A stretch of 64,000 nt of DNA from Wuchereria bancrofti (lineage: Eukaryota; Nematoda; Chromadorea; Rhabditida; Onchocercidae): positions 5,936,399 to 6,000,398 of the forward strand of contig SSBO01000001.1 of NCBI GenBank assembly GCA_005281725.1. Direction: 5' to 3'. The position numbers and the translations under genes were made by a program. This document shows positions 24,614 to 35,955 of this stretch, piece by piece. The number at the start of each line of letters is the position of its first letter. Position 1 is the stretch's first letter. The notes below the pieces were generated by a model. That model was not told the origin of the DNA and did not search any database. It saw only the letters and a program-made list of their open reading frames with translations.

Positions 24614-24724
24614 ATGAGTCAAGATTTTTATGGCCGTAATGGTGATGAGGATATAGATCGGGATATGATCAAATCGGCTAGATTCCAAAAAATGAAAAAG
24701 TCCTTCATGCACTCAAAAATATAA
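24614..24724 (+). other. short open frame upstream of and divergent from BAZ2
   Basis: ATG at 24614, stop 24722-24724, 36 codons (starts MSQDFYGRNGDEDIDRDM). It is highly charged and lies 464 bases upstream of the BAZ2 start on the opposite strand. It could be a small upstream ORF of a divergent transcript or chance; no family recognised. Confidence 0.15.
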
Positions 24725-25350
24725 ATTAAATGAATAATCAAACCCACAAATGCAAAAATGCAACGAACTGTTTTTTATGATAGACAGTAAAAAGTGAATA
24801 AGAAATACGGTGAACACATTTGAAATGTACAATAACCGATTAGTATGGAAAACTGCATACCCGAAGGAACTGCTTACAATTTTTAAGAAAAATGACATAG
24901 CAAAAAGTTTCAGTAAAACTTCTGCAAAGCCCTGGAAGAGAATATAATACATACAGATGAACTGTTGATTGATCTGCAGATTTCTACGCAGGAATCCGTA
25001 ACATCCTGAATCAATTACACCAGCAAAACCCAAAGAATACCGACATCATATAGTATGTTTCTAGAATCTTCATCCGTGTTAGCTGTTGTTTTACGAATGC
25101 TGCAAATATACCTAGAGATCAACCGGTACTCGACATCCTTGCGAGTTAGTTCAATGAAAATTAATTTATGTAAAATGCAATCTGAACAAAGCAGGCAGAA
25201 ATACTACTATCAGCGTAACAGCTAAATAAAAGGACACAGAATGACAACCAAGCAATAAGCTTAAACGTAAATTGGACACAACTCCTTAATTTTAATTGCC
25301 ACAGTGACGACGATAATATCAATTATAGCTCAAACTATATACACGTACAA

Positions 25351-25367
25351 ACAGACAGACAGACAGA
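25351..25367. repeat. (GACA)n microsatellite
   Basis: ACAGACAGACAGACAGA, about four units of a tetranucleotide, in the gene-poor interval. Confidence 0.9.
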
Positions 25368-26628
25368 TGGACGAAAAGACACATACATATGTCCATAGAC
25401 AGATTTTGGATTACAATTTAGTGAAATTTGCTGAAGTTGGAATAGGAGGAAGCGATGAGGGAAAGCAGCATCGCCAGCTCCAACCCACCTGCCGCTTATC
25501 GTCATTGACATTACCATCATGTCTACTAACTACTACTGCTATTACTCACTCACAATGTTTCTAAAAATTTTGGACATTTATTGCAAGTGAGTAGAGAGAA
25601 AGACAGAGAGAGAGGAGACCATATCAACAGAGCACTAGTGGATGGAGTCTGAAGACCACCTGTTATTAACCTTTGTTGGATTGTGGTGTCGACATATGTA
25701 GTGCTGGACGGGAAAGAAAAAGGACAAAGGAACATCGGAAGATGACACACGGATTCGTTGAATGTATTATTTACAAGGGTGAAGTAATTATTTCAGTATC
25801 CTCTTACTACTTCTGGAATTGATTTCATAATGGCGTCCAGCAAAATGCTAGCAACAGCAGTCCACTGTGTTAATGCATTAACTAATTCTCCACTCTTCAA
25901 ACACTCTGAACACAAGTGAAGCACAACAATTTTATCGTGCTTTTTCTTTTGCAAACTGAAATTTCTTCTCCTTCAAAACGATTTACTTCTAGTTAGAAGC
26001 AGTGATTGCGTAGAATTCAAAATGGTTCAGATGATTTCTTAAGTCCGCATCATGCATCATGATAACTATGCTTACACTGCAATACCAGATGTCACCTCTT
26101 TCCATCATGCAATCTTTTCCAACAATCACTTACAAAGAGCAAGTCTTTACTCTCTTCACGAATCAACTATCATTTTACTATAACATTTCCTTTTTCATTC
26201 CTTTTCCTTTCTTTCATATGTCCATCTATTAATATTTGACTCTCAGTAGAGCAGATACATATGAAAACATAGAAAACATCAATAGGTTGTGAATTAGCAA
26301 TCGTGAATATTGATGAACATCACTATCATAACTAAGGTTAGGATGGTTATCAAAACTATCATCATTACAGTCATCCTCATCCTTGTCACCATTCTTATTC
26401 AATCATTATCAGTATTTTATACATATATATATAAACATTATTGGGCTCATATTTATAGTATAGACAGCAGTGACGTTATTCCTGAAGTATAGAAATGTAC
26501 GAGGATGAATAGAAATGGAAAAGCACGTCATAATATTACTTTTCAATCAATCAATCAATTTATACAGATGGATAGATTGACTGACTGATATCTCCCCGTT
26601 CTATAAAATTCTACATTCATCCAACCAT

Positions 26629-26778
26629 TCAGACAAACATCCCATTCGGATAACGAGCAATCGCTGTCGCATATGTGCGTGTCTTTTCATCAAAAGGAGC
26701 AGTCCGAAACCTCTTTTGCTTTTCTTCTGCATCTTGAATGTTCGATGAAGCTTTTGAAGCCCTTTTATAAGCTTTGGT
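26629..26778 (-). other. exon-like minus-strand open segment, possible C-terminal exon
   Basis: Open from 26778 to a TGA at 26631-26629. The translation ends TRTYATAIARYPNGMFV and is rich in charged residues upstream. No strong acceptor is present (only AAAG-type sites). Together with 27096-27022 it could be the end of an unrecognised minus-strand gene, but a 50-codon open stretch is expected by chance in this much sequence. Confidence 0.15.
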
Positions 26779-27021
26779 TTAGAGAGTAGCAATGGAGCAA
26801 GAGCAATAGTAGCACCAGCATTATTAGTGGTGGCACTAGTTAGCATTTAGCATTTACCACAATCCTTTTCCTCCTCAACAAACCAATAATGATTCCTTAC
26901 CTCTTATTCTTCATTATATTAACTTCAAATGCATATGATAAAGCTATAGCGCATTACTAATGAACAATAGAAATATCAATATCAGTATATTTTACTTTAT
27001 ATATAAAGCGGAGAGACATAC

Positions 27022-27096
27022 CACATCCTCAATTGGCAAACAATCGTACTGAGACTGCTTGGGGAGATAAATGTCAATAAGAGTTGGCAAATTTTG
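27022..27096 (-). other. exon-like minus-strand segment with GTATGT donor
   Basis: 25 codons in phase 0 (contains LPTLIDIYLPKQSQYDCLP), followed by donor GTG|GTATGTC. The upstream acceptor is poor (TTTGAAG). No family recognised. Listed as a candidate exon only. Confidence 0.18.
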
Positions 27097-27384
27097 CTTC
27101 AAATATTTTTTACATTTTCACACATAACAATGAGGTCAGATACCTGCGCCGAAATTCGGCAATGGCAATGATGGTTCAAGAACTAAACAAGACGCATTTT
27201 ACAAGACAAACATGAAAGGCTCCATTTCCGTTTGTTATCAGAGTGACATTCCAGATGCTAACATTATGATTGTGAAGAATTCTTTCTCAAATGCATGAGA
27301 AAGGAGTATTTCTTCAGTCTCTCTGAGCCATACTCAGCTCGCAAAAACTTTGCGGTCTTTACGGATGAGAAAAACAACACTTCG

Positions 27385-27404
27385 AAAAAAAAAAAAAAAA
27401 AAAA
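27385..27404. repeat. poly(A) tract
   Basis: Twenty consecutive A. It may mark an old retroposed or reverse-transcribed end, but no coding remnant or target duplication is visible next to it. Confidence 0.9.
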
Positions 27405-30080
27405 CATGTTAAATTCTGTTCATGATGCAGTTGAAAAAAACATCAAAAATGAAGAAAATGACTCTCATTTGCCCCTTCCGTCAATGTAAGAATGCAATTC
27501 TGTCCTTAGAATACTGCGGGACTTAAATCAATTTAAGTCTCCTAGCACATTCAAACACAAACATACACAAGCGCATGGTGCATGCAACTCATGGTACATT
27601 ACATTAAGTGGATGAAAAATCCCACCCATATCAAAGTAACACGAAAACGACATTAAGCCATTATTCACTATGGAAAGAATGGCCTTCAGCTGAGCCAGTG
27701 ACTATTAAATTCAAATGACTAAGAAAAATGCCAAGAAATGAAATTTCACTACTAGTCCATTTAAAAAGAACTCGAAAATTAATAGCAGTACCAGCATCCA
27801 CGGTCCAAGAAGTCAACAATTTTTAATATATCAATGTAAAGTTGTTTATGTGACTTTCTATTCCATGCCATAAGGCATTCATTCTCAGTCCAGTTTATCG
27901 GCTGCTATGATTTTCATTAGTCTTAAGTGTCCAGCAGTTTTTTCATGGCAGTTATACTTCCTAAAGTATGTGCCAATAGAAGAAAGTTTATAATGTGAAC
28001 GCCAGATTTCATAGAAAATCATTCAGAGATACTGCAAAGAGTAAGTGAAAAAAGTGAATTAGATGTCCGATTGCTGAAAAAAAATAACCTGGAATGCTCA
28101 GTTATAATATGGGCCAAATAACTGAGATGTTGGATATACAAGCATAATTCAATCGTGACAAGAAGTGTTACGTTTTGTTCGTCAGAGATGTTATAAAAGC
28201 CTGCTGTTATCCTTGAAACGTAAAATGATTGGAAACAGACTTATCGATTGATGTTTAAACAATGTCAAATAGTCTATAGAAAGAATAGAATCGATGTTCA
28301 GCCTCTCACTTCCTACAATACTTCCTACGATGTCGCATTAATCAGTTAATTAATGACAAGACTGCCTCGTAATATATTGTCACGTGTGTTCATGTAGCCC
28401 GATAGGGAACTAAGGGCATATTTATGAACGAATGGGTTGTCCTTTAAAGGAAAATCAAATGTACTGATTCTGGACTAGCCAGTTATATAGTAGTATTAGC
28501 AGTGACAGCAGTCGTAAATTGAGGGAAATCCGAATAACAAGCAGAATTTGATCCAGTCATAAAGAATAGTTTAAAAGATTTCGTAAAATTAACTGTGTTC
28601 CACTTTTCGTAAATCTTTTATTCAGTCCTTAATGTGCTCTGTCGACCAGATGAAAGTCCAACCTGCTATCTTTATAGAGGAGATGTCTTTGCTGTGGCAA
28701 TTTAGACATTGGATGACCTCCTATCGATTTCTACACACCACACGATGATTGCAGCTGCTAATGCCTTGCTTCTATTGCTTTTGATTGTTTCGTTCGCAAC
28801 CCTAGTCATATAATTTCGAAACACGATTCATTTTTGAGCGCGATGGAAAAGTTCGGAATACGATTATGCCTCCAAAATTTTCAAATTAGCAGCAATAGCG
28901 ATAACATATAAGCTTGTCAATAATAAAAATTTCCTTTCATGATGGAATATAATTTCGCAATTTGACCGCTAAAATACTTCAAAAAGTAACATGTGTTTCT
29001 TAAATCGGTGGAGCAAGTTTGAAAATCTACTCAAACAACAATGTCCTTTATAGCATTACAGTCACTTACCCAATTTCCACTTCATCTTATATCTGTCCCC
29101 ACTACAAAAGGCACATTTCCCTAATGTGCATCTTGTCAATGACTGGTTGATTCATCAGTGGTTGGAAGATTGAAGGGACAAATGTAACTGCATTATGCTA
29201 GCTGATTAAATTATCACTGGGATGAAACAGCTATCAAACTTGGGTTCAGAATTTTATAAAGTAAGAAATAGGAAACAAACTGTTTCAGGAATCAGGCAGA
29301 ATCACTAAAACAGAGGGTTTACTCAAAATATGTATATCAAATTCTTTAAATTTGTTAAAAAAGAAATTCACACTCATAAGTCTCATTTCAATAATGTAGA
29401 TTACATTTCACCAATAAAAATCCTTCGAATATCGGTGACAAAAACCTATACTGTTAGTACAGATAAAACATCAATCTCATAGAATTATATCTCTGCATTT
29501 AAGAAATTATTCATTTATATCTTGCAACATACAGCACACATGCAGTATGAAAGGAAATGTAGATTTTCTGCATAATTTAAAAGCATAAAAGTTTTCTGCA
29601 CTGAGGTGTCTTTTTCGTTATCTGTAAAAATCATACCATTAAAGAATGCTTCATATTAGCGAATCAGAAATCTGCAAAATATGATTTCAATCAAAAAACA
29701 AAAACAAAAAAATTTCAGGGAACAAACATCATTTTAAAGTATTACTCGATAGAGAGAGGTTGATAGATAGGGATTATACATGCATGAGACTTCTTTTCAT
29801 ACTCTTCTTATTATTTTCCTCTTTCTTTCTGCATTTTGCCATTGGAAAAACTGAAAATTTCCTCTTTTTTTCACTTCACTGAGTGAAAAAAAAAAACTTT
29901 AATGATGGAGGACAGAAGGAAGAAATGTTAGGCGGCTATTTCCTCAATCTCTGCCTATCTCCTATTCACATTTTCTTTTCCTTCGTTAGTCAATGAAATC
30001 GATTCGTTTCTCTCATATCAAAACATTCAGAAAAGCCAAAACTATCGCCATCGCTATCATCAACCACCACTAACTACTAC

Positions 30081-30117
30081 ATTATCATTATTATTATCAT
30101 CATCATTACCACCATCG
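30081..30117. repeat. imperfect (ATT/ATC)n trinucleotide repeat
   Basis: Run of ATT, ATC and ACC trinucleotides in non-coding DNA. Confidence 0.75.
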
Positions 30118-31978
30118 CCGACCCCATAGAAGACCACTGCTTAGTTTTATTGTCATGGCCATTTCATTTGTTTACTTCTTTATATCCTTACCTGCGAATG
30201 AGGCTTGGGTTTCTTTCGGAATTCCATAAAAGCTTAGCACAACTCATATGCTATTGTATGAAAAAGATTATTTCTATAAGGCAAGATCATCTCACTAAAC
30301 TCAAAAAGTTATGCGTCCCTTAGATGCTAGGAGAACAACTGCTGACTTGGCCATATGACCCTTGGACTAGCCACAGAGCATACTCAATGGACTCCATAAA
30401 AATTTAAACATCTCGCCCATTAATTGAATGCTGAACACTCCATTCAAATATGTCAAGTTATTTTCAACTTGTTATTTCATTCATTCATTCATTCTTCCTT
30501 TTCTTTATCACCAATTATTGTAAGAAGATAACGCAAACACTAGCATACTCAATTACAAAGTTTTTATGCTGGAAAAAAAAATTGAATCGTTCTGCTGTTG
30601 TCACCAACTAGCACAGCAATTCACCACCAATTGTTACCAGCCAGGTGCCCCGCGACAATATTAATATGCGCACGGTCGTTTAACGCTCTCATAGTTGTAC
30701 ATTATTACATCAACGATGGTAGAAATTTTTCAGGAAGAATGTTATTTTAATCTTCCACTGATCACCACATTTATTATTGTTAAATACTTAGAATATCACA
30801 GTAGACAGTGAGTAAGAAACTAAGCTACCTAACTTTCCACTAAATTTAGCTTTTATGTCATCATTTATCAATGCCGGCCTTATTGTATCACAGGCATTAC
30901 TACCATTATTATCAACAATTCCACTATCTTATCACCATTTGGAAAAAATATATGTTGTTACAACAAGTCAAAAGAATTGATTTCTTCAATTTCAACACTT
31001 ACTAATGTCACTTAAAACCGCATCCGATTTAATACCGTAATATAATTCTTGATAAAACTGTTTAGAGAATCACAATGATAAACCCAACAAATAATTCGAA
31101 AACCATAATAGCATATATTTTTAACAAAGTTTGCAGTTATTACTATTAGTACTAAGGTATCTTTTTATCTGCAGTGCAATGATTCGTAACAGCTACACAA
31201 AGTGAGATCAATATATTCTACATGAATATACCTACTGATACATACCGCACATATATACATACCAAACTAACACCGTCATCAACAGTGCCTGCGCAAAACT
31301 GATAATTCATCTCATTTCTTTTCGCTTCAACATACAGAAATATTTTTTAAGAAATGAAAGCAATAAATAATCAAGTGACTAATTTTTGATTGATTGCCCT
31401 CTACAGATGATTTATTTGATGGCTTAATTCTCCCTCTAAAAACTAACTGATTCCGAAAGCTATCTGGACATTTTTTTACGATATTGCATTTGTCAGAACT
31501 TAAAATTACATCTTGATAATACCTACTCACTGCAAATATTTGGAATGAGATAACCTCATCCTCAAAATCAAAACACCCTGAACTTTCCAATCCCTTTAGT
31601 TCCATGATTCAGTCTCCACTAAAAATGAATCAAATGTCAAAACCGATTTTAGTTTGAAATATTCAAAAAAATAAAAAACCAATATTTTTACTGTAAATAA
31701 TGGAAAAAACGAAGACAGCAATAAAATAATCGAAAAAATTTAAGCCAAATTAACCAGTCCTTGGATATTGCATTCATAAAGATATTTCAGGCTCTAAGAA
31801 ACTTCTCTCTCTAAGAAACAAATCAGCTTCACAATGAGTTATGTCTTCGAATTCGAAGCAAACTGATGTACACAAAGATGATAACATGCAACAAATTTAG
31901 TACCTCCTGAATTAACCAACCACATATCGTCAAGTACTACTGATAATGCAAGTTCAAAGCAGGCAGAGAAAAACCTAC

Positions 31979-32065
31979 CTTGAAAATACACTTCCAACTT
32001 TAAAGCTTTCCAATCTGTATTTTTCCGGAAATGTTCTAGTGATGTGTTCGTGTATGGCAATAAAT
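31979..32065 (-). other. exon-like minus-strand segment with both splice sites
   Basis: Acceptor TTTTTAG before 32065 and donor CAAG|GTAGGT after 31979 bound an 87-base open segment (one frame reads TNTSLEHFRKNTDWKALKLE). Splice sites are good but no family is recognised, and two frames are open. Confidence 0.2.
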
Positions 32066-33885
32066 CTAAAAATGATTTTTTAGTAATTCTTTTATTCTAT
32101 CCTTTTTGTTCTAACAATTTAATAAACAAAAGAACAGTACAAAGTTTTGCAAGAAGTATTCTATCTGAATTGCTGAAATAAATTTAACGACAATGAGATT
32201 TTTACCTTTCTACGATATTTCGAAACCGCCTCTTCTTCAGTATAGCACTCTTCTTCTTTTGCTTCGTAATCTCACAACTTTGTATGAAATTCTTCCACTG
32301 GCCAATTCTCTTTTTAAGCCAAGTAGAAAATCGTAAGGAACTCCCAATGACAATAGATGAAGAGTGTAAAAGTCAAATGATATTGCAGCTGCTTTCCGCT
32401 CCAAGGAACCGGATTACACAAGCACGAATTTATCAGTGTCCCAAATGGAAAACGAGATCAATTTTGCATATTAGAAGGAAATGGACAAAATAGTTGTAGC
32501 AGTATGGGAGGGGCCACGCTGATTGTTCGCCATTATTAAATCTGTCTGCAACAGAGAAAAGGATAAAAGTCTGAAATTTCCAAAATAACCTTGTCACGTT
32601 CGAGAGTGACAAAAACAAAGCGTATGGCGACGTAACGTGACCTATAATGAAATCCAACAGATTTCTACAGATCACATGGATCTGCACCATATTTGGTTTT
32701 TACTCACTATCACAATTTCTATTTAGATTACAAAAAACTAATGCAAATGCTAACACAGCATTTATAAAACCGGTTTCCAATCTATGATCTCTGATTCGTT
32801 TTCGAAATATAAATCTAGGAAATCCAACGTGGATGCATCAAAAACTAACTGAAGTATTCTATAAAAGATGAAAGTAGAATGATACAAGTAAATGATAAGA
32901 GTGGACCATTCACACATACAAAATGGAAGAAACTTTAATCACTGAAATCACTAAAATTGGAACAAGAATGTATCGTTAAAACCATCCTAAAATACCGCTG
33001 TAAATTTCTGCAAAAGGCTTTTGATGAAACATCGAGAACTGATCGAACAGTTAAAGGAATACTATCAACTCTCCGGATATTTTGTTATTGCATGAAATGA
33101 TGCACATATCATGCTGAAGATCGTGATGAAATTTTCATTAATTCGTGAGCAAACGTGTTCTCAATCTACCCGAAACTTATGGCGTGCGCAACGTTTCCAC
33201 TATTCCTGTTTCCACTATCCTTCCTTAACGACAAATCCAGGATTTGCAGAAATAAATCAGAGCAGAATTTCGGAATAGCTGATATTATCACTGTCTGAAA
33301 AATGCAACAAATTATTGGCACTTGTTTAGTGTTGGGACATTTTTCTGCTAAGATTTACAAAATAGGCTTTCAAAAGCAAAAATTTGAATTAAGGGCTAAA
33401 GAGTTGAAGTGATGACGAACAGTCTAATTATCTGGGAGTCTCTTAATTATATTTAGGGTTCCTTTGATTCTTCTACATCCAACAACAGACAAAAATTTAA
33501 CCTCAAATTAATCACAGGTAATTAATAAAATAAATCGATATCCCTATACTTGTCAATACTGGTAAACAGTACAGTACTGCACTGTGAGGTATTTAATAAC
33601 TTCATGCAGACGACTATCATTCTCTGCAGCATGGGAACATAAACATATCTAAGCATCTAGGTGGAAGTATAGCCATAATAAAAATAGCACTGAAGGAAAT
33701 TGAGTTACGCTTGAGGTTAGTGTATTAGCAATGAGACGTGCAAAAACACGCAGAAAGTATTTCGTATTTTATTCTTCATACTGAAATCAATTTAAATTAA
33801 AGGAAGGAGAGTACACGCACTGGCATCAAAATACTGAAGTACAGGATGCATGAAATATGCGCTCACAAGCAAAGAATGAACATAC

Positions 33886-33950
33886 CGCCCCGCATCTTCC
33901 TGCGTCCACTTTTCAGGAGTGTCGACGGGATAGATAAAAATGGATTGCTC
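33886..33950 (-). other. exon-like minus-strand segment with strong splice sites
   Basis: Acceptor CAGTTTCAG before 33950 and donor CG|GTATGT after 33886. The frame reads EQSIFIYPVDTPEKWTQEDA. An in-frame ATG lies 8 codons upstream of the acceptor, so it could also be an initiating exon (33974). The pattern P-x(4-6)-W-T-x-E-D loosely recalls the first helix of SAM/PNT domains. That is too little to assign. Confidence 0.25.
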
Positions 33951-34383
33951 CTGAAACTGACGGTTTCTACTCATCAGTTTCTCGAAAAAAATATAGTTAT
34001 TTTTAAGCTGATCATATCAAAAAACAAAGATGCAACTGTCACTGCTCAGCCCTAAATCTAGACTAAATTTGTGGTTGACATTGATGATTTATAAATCTCA
34101 CAGGCGCTCGCGCAATTTCTCTTCATCATAATCGCAATCATCAAGATGATTTACTGTGATTATGGATATTTCTCGCCAGCAATAATTACTGCCTCCTTTT
34201 CAGTTATTCTTCGAGATTATTCTCGCAGGAGAAAGACAGGGCAGGAAATGCCGGAAAAGAGAAAAAAAGAATTTGCCACACTCAGACGGCCCATGCGCAG
34301 CATTTCATGCCTCCCTGCTCTTCTGTACTCGCCCCATATCACATCAAGTACTCTCAATGGTAAACAAATGCGTTTCTGAAATA

Positions 34384-34640
34384 CTTACTGCTTTCACTCG
34401 CACATGATATTCTCCGATGGGAGCCACCGCACCATCACCACCACCATATTTACCATGTCAATATGATGCGCTATCCAGCTGCTGCTGCTGCTGCTGCTAG
34501 TGCTGCTCAGTGGTACTTGCTATACTCATTCGATCCATCCTGTCCATGTCAGGTTGATCAGGATCATCACTCTGTGAATCCTTCCTCACAACAACACACT
34601 TCAGACTCGGACGAATGGTACTGCTTACACACTACCTAAC
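34384..34640 (-). other. coding-like minus-strand frame with CAG repeat, interrupted by two stops
   Basis: One frame runs from about 34632 to a perfect donor (GCA|GTAAGT at 34386). It has KDSQSDDPDQPDMDRMDRMS, then a TAG just before six CAG codons (Gln) and a TGA 6 codons after them, then GGGDGAVAPIGEYHVRVKA. The end phase (0) matches the candidate exon at 33950. It may be a broken exon, or a chance frame in a low-complexity stretch. Confidence 0.18.
34478..34498. repeat. (GCT/CAG)7 trinucleotide repeat
   Basis: Seven GCT units on the plus strand (AGC/CAG on the minus strand), in a locally GC-richer segment. Confidence 0.9.
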
Positions 34641-35140
34641 ATTAGACAAGACGCAAATGTCTGCGACGAGATGAATATCAATGTGTCAATATTCGGCATC
34701 ATTTGTGAGCTAAAGCTGTAAACAAACAAGTGCACCTAGCACAAACCAGCTTTACTGAAACGACATCATGTTATTTGACTAGTGAGAATGATGACAACAA
34801 ACAATAAGAAAAAGTTACAGAACCAAGTTTTAACCGTCCAATGGAAGAGAGTATAAAATCGAATCTGAGGAGGTAAATTAGAAGAGAAATAAACGGCATA
34901 AAGGAATAAGGAATATATATGTTGGTTTGTTCCGAGGTCCATTCAGTCAATAAAAAGCATCTTCATTGTCTGACTCATCAACTTACCAAGTACGATAGGA
35001 TCAGAATAAATGATGGAAATGCAAATTGATGTACTGGGAGGACATACATATAGGAATGTGACTGAGTGGAAAGGTAAACAAAAAAGAAAATTACGGATAT
35101 TTAAAAGTGCTCTTTTGAAATGTTTGTCTCAAAACGTTGG

Positions 35141-35176
35141 ACCAAACGTCTGACGTTTTCATAGCAGACGTTTGGT
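35141..35176. repeat. perfect 12-bp inverted repeat with 12-base loop
   Basis: ACCAAACGTCTG (35141-35152) and its exact complement CAGACGTTTGGT (35165-35176) flank a 12-base spacer. It could form a hairpin in RNA or be a paired protein-binding site. It is too short for a microRNA precursor. Confidence 0.85.
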
Positions 35177-35869
35177 GAGTACTTGGACATCGTACAAAGT
35201 TATACTTCCAATGTAATACGTCATGTATTACCTTTCAATCATCAATAAATACATAAGATATATGTAAGATCATCAATAATAGATATATACACGTGAGTAC
35301 AACGTATCATATTAACGTCAGGAGGAGTGACAGAATCAACTATCAGAATCCATCAATTATCAATTGGATCCATTCCACTATTCAAGTGCGAATTCATACA
35401 AATCTATTTTTAGCGCCACTGCAGTGCAACAGAGAGAGCAGCAGGGTGACATGGCGGTAACGATGACATGGATGTGAATGAGTAGAGTAGTAGTGTAGTG
35501 GTTTTGCTCATCTGCTACGTTAACAGAAGTCATTTAGAGATAGATAAAATGAAATAAATCTATGAGGGAGGGAGGGAGGATTGAGGGAATAGATATGTCA
35601 AAAAGCTGGAAACTACTCCCTGACTAAAGAGAAGGAAAAGAGGGAAGTATGAACAGAAATGAGAAGGGACCAACAACCTCAGAACATAGGGAGTGTGTAA
35701 GGTTGGTACACCACCTTTCTTTCCATTTTTCGGAGAGGGGACAGTAATGAAACGGTCAGTCATCCCTATCGCCACCACCAGCAAAACAAAACTGTCGTAG
35801 CAGTAATGGTGGTAGTGGTGACTAGTGATGTGAAGTAGAGATCTACTACCCTATCCCTCCACCAGCTCC

Positions 35870-35955
35870 GCATCAGCACCACCACCACCAACCAACACCA
35901 ACACCAACACCGGCACCAATACCAATGCCAATGCCAACACCGGCACCAACAGAAC
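35870..35955. repeat. ACC/CCAACA-type minisatellite
   Basis: Irregular array built of CACCAAC, CAACAC and CGGCACC-like units with A/C on the plus strand only. Length polymorphism is likely. Confidence 0.8.

Larger units (their letters stand above)
24725..33885. other. no recognised gene
   Basis: AT-rich non-coding-looking DNA. Contains a GACA microsatellite (25351-25367), a 20-base poly(A) tract (27385-27404) and an ATC/ATT-rich stretch (30081-30117). A few exon-like minus-strand segments are listed separately. Nothing else can be supported. Confidence 0.5.

Noticed and set aside
28746..28814. Short plus-strand frame resembling a signal peptide (starts MIAAANALLLL)
   Set aside because: Only 22 codons before a stop, with no good donor in phase and no following exon. 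A hydrophobic run is common in AT-rich DNA.
31540..31629. Minus-strand segment with strong acceptor (ATTTTTAG) and GTGAGT donor
   Set aside because: All three frames contain a stop inside, so it is not an internal coding exon. It might be a UTR exon or end a protein, which cannot be shown here.
33000..33110. Plus-strand frame reading like part of a transposase (contains FDETSRTDRTVKG)
   Set aside because: No ATG, no catalytic motif, no terminal repeats; only about 54 open codons.
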